A stretch of DNA of 64,000 nucleotides from Pseudomonadota bacterium (GCA_023440825.1 JAEXRL010000023.1:1-64000), one strand, 5' to 3'. Shown: positions 51,523-60,763, counted from the stretch's first letter. The notes: a model not told the origin generated them from the letters alone. Made by a program: numbers and translations.

Positions 51523-52800
51523 TTATTTTGCGCGTAGCTGTTTTAGTTCTTCCATAGCAAGGTCCACGCGAACTTTGCCGGAGGCTACTAAGCGCTCGGC
51601 GACTAGGGCGATTTCTGCGCCAAGGGCGCCGGCCATCATGGCGATATTTTGTGCGTGTAGCGACATATGCCCTTTTTGAATGCCCGTGGTGGCCAGTGCT
51701 TTTAAAGCAGAAAAGTTCTGCGCTAGTCCTACTGCGGCGATGATACGAGCTAAGCGCTCGGCGGATTGAACCTGTAAGATCTGCAAGCAGGCGCGCGCCG
51801 TAGGATGTAGTTTGGTGGCACCGCCGACCAGTCCTACAGCCATAGGTATTTCTATGCTGCCCGCTAAGTGGCCCTCGGGGGTGATCTCCCACTGGGTTAA
51901 CGAGCCGTAATGGCCTTGACGCGCTGCATAGGCGTGTGCGCCTGCTTCAACCGCTCGGGTGTCATTGCCTGTCGCTAGTACGACGGCCGAGATGCCATTC
52001 ATAATGCCTTTGTTGTGTGTGGCGGCACGATAGGGGTCAGCCGCTGCGAACTGATAGGCGGAAATAATGCCATCACGCACGTCAGCGCCACCAATGGCTT
52101 CGCATGGCCATACTGCTCTGGCTCTGGCTAGACGCTGATCGGCTAAGTTAGACAGAATACGTAAATAGACTTTTCCGCCTGTCCAGCGTTCAATGTAAGG
52201 GGCTAGAGTCTCTGCCATGGTGTTGACGGCATTCGCACCCATGGCATCTTTGGTGTCTACGATAAGATGAGTGATCACCATAGGGCCGCCTTCGGTTTGC
52301 AAAACACGTATTTGCAAATCTTGAAAGCCGCCACCCATTTGCACCAAAATCGGATCGCACTCATTACATAACTGCCGTATTTCTTCTTTGCGTTCAAGTA
52401 TGCGTAAGCGGCTGTCGTGTGGATTGGGTGATTGCACCAGTTGAATTTGCGCGATCATGTGCGTGCCCGACATAGAGGTAATGAAACCTTCATGCTCATA
52501 GCATTGACGTGCCGCATTCGAGACCGCGGCGACCACGGATGACTCTTCGGTAGCCATGGGGATCAAGTGATCCTGGCCGTCGATTTTCATGCTGGTAGCA
52601 ATCCCTAAGGGGATGTTCATGGTGCCGATTAGGTTTTCGATTAAACGATCAGCAAGTTGCGGGTCTATATTGCCCATATTTCGCAAGTGAGCCTGCGTAT
52701 CGTCGGTCAATTGCGCAAAAGCAGCCGTGCGTTGCAAGCGTTCTTCAGGGCTGAGTTTATGAAAGCCCGAGATACGGGAGCTAGGTAGTGTGTTGCTCAT
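51523..52800 (-). CDS. mvaA: class II (degradative) HMG-CoA reductase
   Basis: Oxidises mevalonate with CoA and NAD to HMG-CoA in mevalonate-using bacteria. 425 residues without a membrane domain, as in the Pseudomonas mevalonii enzyme. Motifs: ENLIGTMNIPLGIA (near 55), MATEESSVVA (catalytic Glu about 85), DAMGANAVNTMAE, ATHNKGIMNGISAVVLATGNDTRAVEAG (catalytic Lys and Asp, stretches), GGATKLHPTA, and the His in KGHMSLHAQNIA near 384. Last gene of the TRAP operon (55780-51523), so the imported substrate is most likely mevalonate. No HMG-CoA lyase gene is present in the window. Confidence 0.94.
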   Translation of the reverse strand: MSNTLPSSRISGFHKLSPEERLQRTAAFAQLTDDTQAHLRNMGNIDPQLADRLIENLIGTMNIPLGIATSMKIDGQDHLIPMATEESSVVAAVSNAARQCYEHEGFITSMSGTHMIAQIQLVQSPNPHDSRLRILERKEEIRQLCNECDPILVQMGGGFQDLQIRVLQTEGGPMVITHLIVDTKDAMGANAVNTMAETLAPYIERWTGGKVYLRILSNLADQRLARARAVWPCEAIGGADVRDGIISAYQFAAADPYRAATHNKGIMNGISAVVLATGNDTRAVEAGAHAYAARQGHYGSLTQWEITPEGHLAGSIEIPMAVGLVGGATKLHPTARACLQILQVQSAERLARIIAAVGLAQNFSALKALATTGIQKGHMSLHAQNIAMMAGALGAEIALVAERLVASGKVRVDLAMEELKQLRAK

Positions 52801-52824
52801 CAGTGAGTCCTTGATGTGTAAAGC

Positions 52825-54138
52825 TTAAGCGCCGCTCATGAGTCGAGGTAACCATGTCACCATGCCGGGGAAGGCAGCGATTAGGAATAACGCAACGACT
52901 TGTAAGAGCATGAAGGGGAAGACACCGCGGTAGACGGTAGTCATATTGATAGAAGGCGGTAGGGCACCCTTCATGTAAAACAGGGTGTAGCCAAACGGCG
53001 GGCTGATATAGCCGGTTTGTATGGTGATGGCATACAGTACGCCAAACCAGATTTCGTCAAAACCCAATGCGCGTACTATGGGCAAAAATACGGGGACCGT
53101 GAGCAAAATAATGCCAATCTCATCCAGCACAGTGCCCAGAAAAATGAGAATCAGCATCATGCAGGCCAAGATCATGTAGGGATGTACATTCAGATCTCGG
53201 ATGAAGCTCATCAAGGTGTCAGCGCCGCCCAGGCCAGTAAAAATAGCGACATAGGCCTTAGCGCCAATCGTAATCCACAGAATCATTGCCGTGGCTTTTA
53301 ATGCCTGCAGCCCAGATGCCTGTAAGTTAGCGATGTTAAGTTGACCGCGGCATAGGCTAGCAATCACTGCACCTGCCACACCCACAGCAGCGGCTTCGGT
53401 AGGAGTAGCAATACCGAAAAAGATAGAACCTAAAATCACCACGATAAGCAAAATAGGCAGAATTAGCTTCTGTAGGCTGGCTAATTTGGTGCGCAGCGAT
53501 ACCGCATCACCGCTACCTTTGGGTACTAAATGTGGTCGGGTGTAGGCCAGAATCAAGATGTACGCTATGTACAGCGCCGCTAAAATAATGCCGGGCATAA
53601 TGCCAGCGATCAGCATTTTTCCTATTGATACCTGAGCTGTAATGGCATAGACAATCGTCAATACAGAAGGGGGAATCAGGATGCCTAAGGTACCAGATGC
53701 GCAGATTGTTCCCGTCGCTAAGGCCGGGTCGTATTTGCGTTTGAGCATTTCTGGTAGGGCCAAGACACCCATGGCCGTTACGGCAGCACCGACCACACCC
53801 GTCATGGCAGCCATGACGACACAGATTAATACTGTCCCTATGGCTAGACCGCCGCGTAAGCGGCCGAACCATAATTCCATGGTGCGATACAAGTCTTCGA
53901 TAACCCCCGAGCGTTGCAATATGCCCGCCATCAGTATGTATAAGGGAATGGCAAGTAGCGCTTCGGATCGCATGGTGTCAAACACCTGCAGCACAATGAT
54001 AATGACAGACTCAGGATTCCACAGCGTAACCGTCAATAACAGCGAAAGACCACCTAATACAAAGGCAATAGGCAAGCCTGTGAGCATGAACAGCGTGAGA
54101 CCGCCGAACATGAGAAGTAAGATCATGTTGGGGGTCAT
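52825..54138 (-). CDS. dctM: TRAP transporter large membrane subunit (DctM)
   Basis: 437-residue protein with about twelve hydrophobic segments, the Na+-coupled translocating subunit. N-terminal MILLLMFGGLTLFMLTGLPIAFVLGGLS (stretches), PLYILMAGILQRSGVIEDLY, TGVVGAAVTAMGVLALPEML, and GILIPPSVLTIVYAITAQ follow the DctM family. Overlaps dctQ by four bases and is followed by mvaA after 24 bases. Confidence 0.95.
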   Translation of the reverse strand: MTPNMILLLMFGGLTLFMLTGLPIAFVLGGLSLLLTVTLWNPESVIIIVLQVFDTMRSEALLAIPLYILMAGILQRSGVIEDLYRTMELWFGRLRGGLAIGTVLICVVMAAMTGVVGAAVTAMGVLALPEMLKRKYDPALATGTICASGTLGILIPPSVLTIVYAITAQVSIGKMLIAGIMPGIILAALYIAYILILAYTRPHLVPKGSGDAVSLRTKLASLQKLILPILLIVVILGSIFFGIATPTEAAAVGVAGAVIASLCRGQLNIANLQASGLQALKATAMILWITIGAKAYVAIFTGLGGADTLMSFIRDLNVHPYMILACMMLILIFLGTVLDEIGIILLTVPVFLPIVRALGFDEIWFGVLYAITIQTGYISPPFGYTLFYMKGALPPSINMTTVYRGVFPFMLLQVVALFLIAAFPGMVTWLPRLMSGA

Positions 54139-54656
54139 GCTATTTCTTCCTTGTAGCGTGCAGTCGGATCAATCCATATTTGTATGAACTCAGCTAGGGT
54201 CTGCAAACCCAGTAAGGCGGCGGCAACCGGCACAGTGAATTTATAGGGCCATAAAGGGGGGTTCCACGCCGAGAACGTGGTTTCCTTATATTCAAAGGCT
54301 TGTACAGCTAACGGCCAAGAGTAATACATAAGGATGGTGCAAAATAAAATAATGACCGTGAAGTTGATGGAGTCAAGGACTCTTCCCGGTAATGGAGCTA
54401 GACGACGGCGTACGATGTCCAGATTGACATGGCCACCGATATGCATGAGATATGGGCCGCCCAATAGAAAATAGGGGCCAAACAGTAGTACTGATAGCTC
54501 CATGCCCCATGTGGTCGGAGCATTAAACGCATAGCGACTTGTCACCTCATACAGCATCACCGGTACGATGATCAGCATAAGGGCGGCGGCTAGCTTAAAT
54601 AGCCAGCGATTGAGGGTAGTAATCAGGCGTATATAAGTACGCAAGGCATGCAGCAT
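54135..54656 (-). CDS. dctQ: TRAP transporter small membrane subunit (DctQ)
   Basis: 173 residues, four predicted transmembrane helices with the DctQ motif TWGMELSVLLFGPYFLLGGPYLMHIGGHVNLDIVRRRL (in stretches). Works with DctM. Overlaps dctM by four bases; 123 bases with an mRNA hairpin separate it from dctP. Confidence 0.92.
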   Translation of the reverse strand: MLHALRTYIRLITTLNRWLFKLAAALMLIIVPVMLYEVTSRYAFNAPTTWGMELSVLLFGPYFLLGGPYLMHIGGHVNLDIVRRRLAPLPGRVLDSINFTVIILFCTILMYYSWPLAVQAFEYKETTFSAWNPPLWPYKFTVPVAAALLGLQTLAEFIQIWIDPTARYKEEIA

Positions 54657-54692
54657 GGCTTGTAGTCCGGTGCATCAAATAAAATGAAAAGG

Positions 54693-54724
54693 GCCACCGC
54701 CATCCTTTGTGGGATGGCGATGGC
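54693..54724 (-). promoter_or_regulatory. intercistronic hairpin between dctP and dctQ
   Basis: GCCACCGCCATCC with GGATGGCGATGGC, 13 pairs with one mismatch, 6-base loop, no T-run. Typical position for an RNA hairpin that protects the receptor message and lowers read-through to the membrane subunits. Confidence 0.55.
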
Positions 54725-54739
54725 AAGCAGGCGTGCTGC

Positions 54740-55780
54740 TTAATCCAGTAGTCCGAGACGCTCTAGGAAAGCAATTTGGCTATCTAGCATCTTGACGGCA
54801 TTGGGATTGTTATTGGTGGCTTTGCGCCATACGTCTACGACTTGTTTGCGTGCTTGAGCAACATCAGCAGGATCTAATGTGCTGATATTGACGCCTTGCT
54901 TACGGAATGCGTCCAGTGCATTACCGTCTGCCACCATGATGTGTTGGCGTAAAGCGGCCGAGGTGTCACGAGCAGCAGTGGCCAGAGCAACTTTAAAGCT
55001 TTCCGGCAATTTATCGTAGGCCGCTTTGTTGGCAACGTAGCTAGTGGCCGTGGAGGGCTGATGAGGGCCTGGCATGATGATGTATTTGGCCACTTCGCCT
55101 AAACCTGCTTCCAGGTTGGCGGTTAGATCGCCACGGTCTGCCAGATCAATCACACCTTTATCTAAGGCAGAGTACACCTCGCCTGTAGGCAATGGGGTAA
55201 CTGATACGCCCAAAGAGCCCATAACAGTAGATGCCAAGCCTACAAATCTGCCTTTTTTACCTTTGAAATCGGCAATGCTTTCAATCGGCACTTTGGAGTG
55301 AATGGGCTCGGGGCCATACACGGTAGGGGCAATATAAAACAGGCCAGCAGGTGCATACGCTTCACGTGCAAGCTCTAAACCGCCCAACTCATAAAACCAG
55401 GCTTCGTATTGGTCACCTTCGGGAAAACCGAAGGGTACGGTACTGGTGAATGCCAAACCAGGAATTTTGCCAGCTTCATAGCCATCAAATGTTTTCATCA
55501 TTTGGAAGGCGCCGCCGCGCACAGCGTCAAATGCTTGGTTGGCGGGGACTAATTGGCCTGCGGAGTACAGATCAATTTTGAAGCGTCCGTCTGTTAATTC
55601 TGCAACGCGTTTGACAAAGTACTCTTCAAATTTTTGTGGTGTGGTACCGCCGTCCCAGAGCGCTTGCATGCGCCAAGTGATGGTGTCAGCTGCGCGTGCA
55701 ATATGAGCGCCTGCGCCCAGGGTGGCGACACTAGCTAGACCTAGGCCTTTTATCAGGTTACGGCGAGAGAGCTGTTTCAT
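54740..55780 (-). CDS. dctP: TRAP transporter solute receptor (DctP-type), putative mevalonate receptor
   Basis: Periplasmic receptor of 346 residues from ATG 55780 (MKQLSRRNLIKGL), where GGAGG lies eight bases upstream; the frame has a TTG 12 bases earlier. The N-terminus is a twin-arginine signal (SRRNLIKG), so it is exported folded. DctP/TAXI-like features: WRMQALWDGGTTPQKFEEYFVKRVAEL (two stretches), and the binding-site Arg region GLASTVMGSLGVSVTPLPTGEVYSALDKGVIDLA. Ligand inferred to be mevalonate from mvaA downstream. Confidence 0.9.
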   Translation of the reverse strand: MKQLSRRNLIKGLGLASVATLGAGAHIARAADTITWRMQALWDGGTTPQKFEEYFVKRVAELTDGRFKIDLYSAGQLVPANQAFDAVRGGAFQMMKTFDGYEAGKIPGLAFTSTVPFGFPEGDQYEAWFYELGGLELAREAYAPAGLFYIAPTVYGPEPIHSKVPIESIADFKGKKGRFVGLASTVMGSLGVSVTPLPTGEVYSALDKGVIDLADRGDLTANLEAGLGEVAKYIIMPGPHQPSTATSYVANKAAYDKLPESFKVALATAARDTSAALRQHIMVADGNALDAFRKQGVNISTLDPADVAQARKQVVDVWRKATNNNPNAVKMLDSQIAFLERLGLLD

Positions 55781-55807
55781 ATTTTCCTCCAAATGGGGCT
55801 TATGGCT

Positions 55808-55831
55808 TATCTCTTGGTGTAATAAGAGATA
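55808..55831. repeat. inverted repeat TATCTCTT-N8-AAGAGATA
   Basis: Eight-bp arms in the gap between dctP and the MocR gene, 28 bases before dctP. Could be an operator or leader hairpin. Confidence 0.45.
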
Positions 55832-55849
55832 GGAATGTCATGCTTAAAA

Positions 55850-55929
55850 GCGACAATATGAGCTCATAATAGAAATTAAAATGGGACAATACAAGGTACA
55901 GTTGTTGGGTCAGTAAGAAAACTGTCCCA
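55850..55929. promoter_or_regulatory. candidate MocR operator region
   Basis: Direct repeats GCGACAATATGAG (55850) and GGGACAATACAAG (55884) in the same orientation, 34 bases apart, and inverted arms TGGGACA (55882-55888) and TGTCCCA (55923-55929). MocR proteins often use combinations of such repeats near their own divergent promoter. Confidence 0.45.
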
Positions 55930-55967
55930 GGTTTTGTGAAGGTACGTAGTAACCCTAGGAGGGCGGT

Positions 55968-57353
55968 ATGAGACCGGTTTATAAAATTGTTAACGAAATC
56001 CGAGCCGATATAGAGGCAGGTAGCTTATCGCCTGGCATGCGTTTATTGTCCATACGCAGTGGTGCAACACGTTATGGCGTATCCAAAAATACGATGTCCG
56101 ATGCGTATGACAGATTAGTTGCTCAGGGCTTATTAGTCTCTCGTCCTGGGTCAGGCTATTTTGTCGCCGAGACGAACACCCTGAATACGGGTAGTGTGCA
56201 GCCTCATGTTGCCCAGGCTATGGATACGGTGTCTTTATTGCGTGAGCAATTGGTCAGGCAGCATGAAGTGCGCGTGGGAGACGGTCGTCTTCCGGCAAGT
56301 TGGGCTCGTGGCTTAGACAAGGTGGTAAGGAATCAGGCCTCTACCCGTGATGTGATGGACCATGGCTATGGAAACCCTTGGGGTTACGAGCCATTGCGTG
56401 AGCATATAGCCCTGAGTTTGCGTGAGCGGGGCATTAAAATCGGCGCAGAGCGTGTCTTGCTTACCTATGGGGCGAATCATGCTTTAGATCTGGTGGCTCG
56501 CTATTGTTTACATCCAGGTGATGTCGTGTTGGTGGATAGTCCTGGCTATTACCCATTATTTGGCAAGCTACAGTACAGCAATATACAGATCGTAGGCGTA
56601 CAGCGTACGGTAGATGGGCCGGATTTGGCCGCGCTTGAGCAAGCTTGTATAACGCATAAACCTAAGTTGTTTTTTACACAAACCTTGGCGCATAACCCTA
56701 CGGGAACGAATGCCAGCTTGCCCGTATGCCATCGTATTTTGACCTTGGCTGAACAGTATCAGTTTTATGTGGTGGAAGATGACCCCTTTGCAGACATTTT
56801 GCCGGTTGATAGCCCGCGTTTAGCTACATTAGACCAGTTAGAGCGAGTGATCTATGTGGGCACATTTTCTAAAACATTGTCCGCGGGGGTGCGTGTCGGC
56901 TATGTAACCGGACCAGAGAAGTTGTTATCAGCATTATGCGATCTAAAAATGCTGACCTTAGTGGCTACCTCGGATTGGGCTGAACGTACGGTATACGATT
57001 TGATCATACGTGGTCAGTATTTAAAGCATTTGCGGCGCTTAAGGGTTTTGGTCGAACGCACTCAGAAACAGGTCTATCAGGCGTTGACCGAGTTAGGGTT
57101 AACAGTGTTTAGTCCACCCTCTGGTGGCTTTTACTTGTGGGTATTACTGCCTGTAGAGTTAGACGAAGCAGCGTTTCTCCGTGCAGCCGCGCAGCGTAGT
57201 ATTTTTATTGCTCCGGGTAATATTTTTATGCCAGACAAGCGAGAAGTTAGAGCAATGCGAGTCAATATTGCCTACGCGATGGATGAGCGTTTTCTGAAAT
57301 TCTTGCGTGAGTGGCTCAAACCATTGCCAGCACGAGAAGCCCTAAATAGATAA
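55968..57353 (+). CDS. MocR-type regulator (GntR helix-turn-helix with aminotransferase domain)
   Basis: 461 residues. GntR winged helix 1-70 (NEIRADIEAGSLSPGMRLLSIRSGATRYGVSKNTMSDAYDRL in stretches) and a fold-type I PLP aminotransferase-like domain 110-455, with HGYGNPWGYEPLREHIA, VVEDDPFADI and the PLP-binding Lys in YVGTFSKTLSAGVRVGYV (near 306). MocR proteins use PLP adducts as effectors. Divergent from the TRAP-mvaA operon, so its probable regulator. How it might sense a mevalonate signal is unclear. Confidence 0.9.
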   Translation: MRPVYKIVNEIRADIEAGSLSPGMRLLSIRSGATRYGVSKNTMSDAYDRLVAQGLLVSRPGSGYFVAETNTLNTGSVQPHVAQAMDTVSLLREQLVRQHEVRVGDGRLPASWARGLDKVVRNQASTRDVMDHGYGNPWGYEPLREHIALSLRERGIKIGAERVLLTYGANHALDLVARYCLHPGDVVLVDSPGYYPLFGKLQYSNIQIVGVQRTVDGPDLAALEQACITHKPKLFFTQTLAHNPTGTNASLPVCHRILTLAEQYQFYVVEDDPFADILPVDSPRLATLDQLERVIYVGTFSKTLSAGVRVGYVTGPEKLLSALCDLKMLTLVATSDWAERTVYDLIIRGQYLKHLRRLRVLVERTQKQVYQALTELGLTVFSPPSGGFYLWVLLPVELDEAAFLRAAAQRSIFIAPGNIFMPDKREVRAMRVNIAYAMDERFLKFLREWLKPLPAREALNR

Positions 57354-57508
57354 GAGCCTGTGACTTGACACATTGTCTGTGGGTCGGCGCTACCTAGGCG
57401 AGATACGGCTTGTTTTGTGTATGGAGGGGGGGGAGCGTTCATCTTTGATCGGAAACAGAGTTGTCACCTTGTCCTCTTTCCCCAAACGAACGCCTTCTAC
57501 TTGTTGAG

Positions 57509-57526
57509 AATGTTCATATGAACATT
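57509..57526. promoter_or_regulatory. 18-bp palindrome matching the GlpR operator
   Basis: AATGTTCATATGAACATT is a perfect palindrome 94 bases before the DeoR/GlpR gene. It fits the E. coli GlpR half-site WATGTTCGWT over WATGTTC. The rest of the gap 57354-57619 shows no gene. Confidence 0.7.
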
Positions 57527-57619
57527 ATTGCGTCATAAAACTTTCATTTGAGCGTCACTGACTCGTAACTTCCCATTCCTACACTGACGGGTATTCAAAC
57601 GAAACCTATACGTCGTGTT

Positions 57620-58390
57620 ATGAACTTATCCGTCAGGCAAAGCAGTATTGTGGATTTACTGGCCGCTCAAGGGGCTGTGTCAGTGGATGGCTTGGCCTCG
57701 CATTTCGGGGTGACGCCGCAAACTATCCGACGTGATCTGAATCATTTGTATGAGGCGGATTTGGTGCGTCGCCGCCATGGTGGTGCCGAGCTAAACGTGC
57801 TCGAGCGCAATGTGCCTTTCCAAACGCGCCGCATCACTCATTTGCAGGCCAAGGCTCGTATCGGGCGGGCCGTTGCTAAGCTGATTCCTCCTGGGGCTAG
57901 TCTGCTACTGGGCTTTGGCACGACACCCGAGCAAGTTGCCTTAGCGCTATCTGATCATCGAGATTTAACCGTGGTCACCAATAATATTAGCGCGGCTCTG
58001 GCTCTGTCCCACAATATGAGTCACCGTGTGGTGCTGACAGGTGGGGAACTGCGTCAACCCAATCCTGAAATTCTTGGTCCAGGTGCCGAACGCCTGTTCA
58101 ACAGTTTCAAGGCCGACTTCGGGGTGTCCGGAGTAGGGGGCTTTGATTCGGACGGTGCTTTGCTGGACTTTGATATGGCCGAGTCCGATTGCCACAAGGC
58201 TTTACGTGGCAATTGCCGTGTGCGAATTCTGGTTCTGGATCACACTAAGTTTGGTCGCCGTGCACCCGTACGCAGTGGTTCTTTGGATGATGTGGATATT
58301 CTGGTCAGTGACCAGCTTATTCCCGAGCCTTATCGCAAGCAAATTCCTGCACGCGTTCAGGTAGTTATTGCTGATGAGGTGCAGGCATGA
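57620..58390 (+). CDS. DeoR/GlpR-family regulator
   Basis: 256 residues. N-terminal HTH_DeoR 3-58 (RQSSIVDLLAAQGAVSVDGLASHFGVTPQTIRRDLNHL in stretches, the family signature) and a DeoRC sugar-phosphate sensing domain (80-235; LTGGELRQPNPEILGPGAE, VSGVGGFDSDGALLDFDMAE). First gene of the Ugp-like operon, overlapping the ATPase gene by four bases. With the palindrome upstream, it likely represses the operon until glycerol-3-phosphate or a related ester binds. Confidence 0.92.
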   Translation: MNLSVRQSSIVDLLAAQGAVSVDGLASHFGVTPQTIRRDLNHLYEADLVRRRHGGAELNVLERNVPFQTRRITHLQAKARIGRAVAKLIPPGASLLLGFGTTPEQVALALSDHRDLTVVTNNISAALALSHNMSHRVVLTGGELRQPNPEILGPGAERLFNSFKADFGVSGVGGFDSDGALLDFDMAESDCHKALRGNCRVRILVLDHTKFGRRAPVRSGSLDDVDILVSDQLIPEPYRKQIPARVQVVIADEVQA

Positions 58391-59481
58391 GTCGCGCCGC
58401 TATCGAGCTGCAAGGCATAGGTAAAGCCTGGGGCGAGCAGGCTGTGCTCAAGCATATGGATCTATCCATTCAGGAAGGCAAGTTCACGGCCTTGCTGGGC
58501 CCGTCGGGCTGCGGTAAATCCACCTTGCTGCGTATTATTGCCGGGCTGGAAACACCGGATCACGGTCGTCTCTTGATCCATGGGCAGGATGCTACCTATA
58601 TGGAGCCCGCCAAGCGTGGTTTGAGTATGGTGTTTCAATCCTACGCCTTATTTCCGCATCTAAGTGTGGCTGACAATATATTGTTCGGCTTGCAAGTGCG
58701 CCGTGCCGATCGTCAGCAGCAAAAAGAGCGTCTGCGCGAAGCCTTGGCGCTGACTAATCTGGAAGGGCTGGAAGGGCGCAAGCCTGGCCAGCTTTCGGGC
58801 GGGCAGCGACAGCGTGTAGCTCTGGCGCGTAGCATTGTGTCGGGCCATCGCATTTGCTTGATGGATGAGCCGCTTTCTAATCTGGATGCCAAGTTGCGCC
58901 ATACCGTGCGCCATGAGATCCGTGCCTTACAGCAACGTTTGGGCCTGACCGTGGTCTACGTCACCCACGACCAGACTGAGGCGATGGGCATGGCCGATCA
59001 TGTGGTGTTACTCAATGCCGGACATATCGAGCAGCAGGGTAGTGCCCAGGATTTATATGGCCAGCCCAATAGTGTCTTTACTGCCGGCTTTATCGGCAGT
59101 CCACCCATGATGATGATTCACAGTGACCACGTCCCCATTGGGCTGTGGCCGTCTCGTCGTCAGTATGATCAGCCGCATCGTGTGCTGGTGGGCGTGCGCC
59201 CGGAAAACCTGAATTTGCATGACGCAGGCGAGCAATATGTGGCCGCCACGGTAGTGCATCAGGAGTTTCAGGGGGCCGATGCCTATGTGTATGTGCAGCT
59301 TGATGACGGTCATACCTTGATCGTGCGTGCGCCGCACAGCCGCAGCGTCGAGGCGGGCGCTCGCTGTGGTTTGAGCTGGAATCCCGTTCACGCTTTTTAT
59401 TTTAACCAGGACAGCGGAGCTCGCCTGCCCATTCCGTCTGCGGATGCTCTGGCTGCTACTTCTTGCGCTGTTTTTTCCTAA
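58387..59481 (+). CDS. ugpC: ABC importer ATPase (UgpC/MalK type)
   Basis: 364 residues: Walker A LLGPSGCGKSTLLR, Q-loop VFQSYALFPH, signature LSGGQRQRVALARSI, Walker B ICLMDEPLSNLDAKLRH, and C-terminal TOBE-type regulatory domain (about 240-350, VGVRPENLNLHD). Belongs to the sugar/glycerol-3-phosphate carbohydrate-uptake-1 group. Upstream overlap with the DeoR gene; the receptor gene follows after 19 bases. Confidence 0.9.
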   Translation: MSRAAIELQGIGKAWGEQAVLKHMDLSIQEGKFTALLGPSGCGKSTLLRIIAGLETPDHGRLLIHGQDATYMEPAKRGLSMVFQSYALFPHLSVADNILFGLQVRRADRQQQKERLREALALTNLEGLEGRKPGQLSGGQRQRVALARSIVSGHRICLMDEPLSNLDAKLRHTVRHEIRALQQRLGLTVVYVTHDQTEAMGMADHVVLLNAGHIEQQGSAQDLYGQPNSVFTAGFIGSPPMMMIHSDHVPIGLWPSRRQYDQPHRVLVGVRPENLNLHDAGEQYVAATVVHQEFQGADAYVYVQLDDGHTLIVRAPHSRSVEAGARCGLSWNPVHAFYFNQDSGARLPIPSADALAATSCAVFS

Positions 59482-59500
59482 ACGTACTGCGAGTCTACTT

Positions 59501-60763
59501 ATGTTGAAGAATTGTTTGCTTACCACCTCTAGCGCCCTATTAATGGCCTTGGGCGCTAACGCTCATAGCGCGGTGGAATTGACCATGTATTACCCCATTG
59601 CTGTAGGGGGGCCGCTGACCGATGTGGTTGATGGAATGATTAAGGATTATCAGGCTCAAAACCCAGAGGTCACTGTAAAAGCGGTGTACTCCGGCAACTA
59701 CGATGAAACTCGGGTGCGTGCCTTATCGGCGCTGCGTGCGGGCGAGCCTGTGCAGCTTTCTGTGCTGGGTGCTCTGGATACCCATGATCTGGTGGAGCAA
59801 GGTTTGGTTGAAGCCTTTAGTGATGTGGCTCAGGATGCCTCCAGTCAGGATTGGCTAAATAGCTTTTATCCCGCCTTGATGGCTAATGGCACTCTGGAAG
59901 GAAAGGTGTGGGGGATTCCGTTTCAGCGCTCCACCATTGTCATGTTCTATAACAAGGATATGTTCCGCGCAGCGGGTTTGAATCCAGATCAAGCCCCCAA
60001 AACCTGGGATGAACTGGTGCAAACCGCTCAGAAGCTGACCAATGATCAGCACCACGGTTTGATGATCCCCTCGACGGGTTATCCCTACTGGATGTTTCAG
60101 GCCCTGACTTTGCAAAATGACCGTCAGTTGATGAACGAGGAAGGTACTCAGGTTTATTTCAACGATCCTAAGTCGGTGGAAGCTTTGCAGTTTTTCCATG
60201 ATCTGGCCTACAAGCATAAAGTCAGCCCTACCGGTACCATTGAATGGGGCACGCTGCGGCAGGCTTTTGTTCAGGGTAAGACAGCCATGATGTGGCACAC
60301 TACGGGCAACCTGACTGCGGTGAAAAATGAGGCCAAGTTTGATTTTGGTGTGGCGATGCTACCTGCCAAGGAAAAAGCGGCCTCACCTACAGGCGGTGGC
60401 AACTTTTACCTGTTCAAGGGTGCTAACGAAGAGCAAAAGAAAGCGGCTCTGGACTTTGTACGCTGGATGACTGCGCCTGAGCGTGCTGCCAAGTGGTCCA
60501 TGGCTACGGGTTATGTGGGTGTCAGCCCCGCGGCTTACGAAACACCCGCTCTGCTTGAGTACGCCAAAACTTTTCCACAGGCAGTGGTAGCGCGTGATCA
60601 GTTGGCGGTGGCTTCGCCCGAGTTTGCGACATATGAAACAGCGCGTGTACGTGAACTTCTGTCCAATGCCGTGCAAGCTGTGCTGACCAATACCAAGACG
60701 CCTAAGGCTGCCTTGGATGAGGCTCAGGTCGCTGCGGATCGTCTACTGCGTCCTTTTAACTAA
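59501..60763 (+). CDS. ugpB: glycerol-3-phosphate-type ABC receptor (UgpB-like)
   Basis: Family 1 receptor, 420 residues from ATG 59501 (MLKNCLLTTSS); the longer reading frame overlaps ugpC. Sec signal peptide 1-24 (LGANAHSA). UgpB-like features: YYPIAVGGPLTDVVDGMIKDYQAQNP, AVYSGNYDETRVRALSALRAGEPVQLSVLGA (stretches), IPFQRSTIVMFYNKDMFRAAGLNPDQAPKTWDEL (stretches), and TGGGNFYLFKG. Ligand group inferred from operon and regulator. Confidence 0.87.
   Translation: MLKNCLLTTSSALLMALGANAHSAVELTMYYPIAVGGPLTDVVDGMIKDYQAQNPEVTVKAVYSGNYDETRVRALSALRAGEPVQLSVLGALDTHDLVEQGLVEAFSDVAQDASSQDWLNSFYPALMANGTLEGKVWGIPFQRSTIVMFYNKDMFRAAGLNPDQAPKTWDELVQTAQKLTNDQHHGLMIPSTGYPYWMFQALTLQNDRQLMNEEGTQVYFNDPKSVEALQFFHDLAYKHKVSPTGTIEWGTLRQAFVQGKTAMMWHTTGNLTAVKNEAKFDFGVAMLPAKEKAASPTGGGNFYLFKGANEEQKKAALDFVRWMTAPERAAKWSMATGYVGVSPAAYETPALLEYAKTFPQAVVARDQLAVASPEFATYETARVRELLSNAVQAVLTNTKTPKAALDEAQVAADRLLRPFN

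Noticed and set aside
51523..52800. Mevalonate pathway for isoprenoid synthesis
   Set aside because: The reductase is the soluble class II type, adjacent to a TRAP importer, and no mevalonate kinase or HMG-CoA synthase is near.
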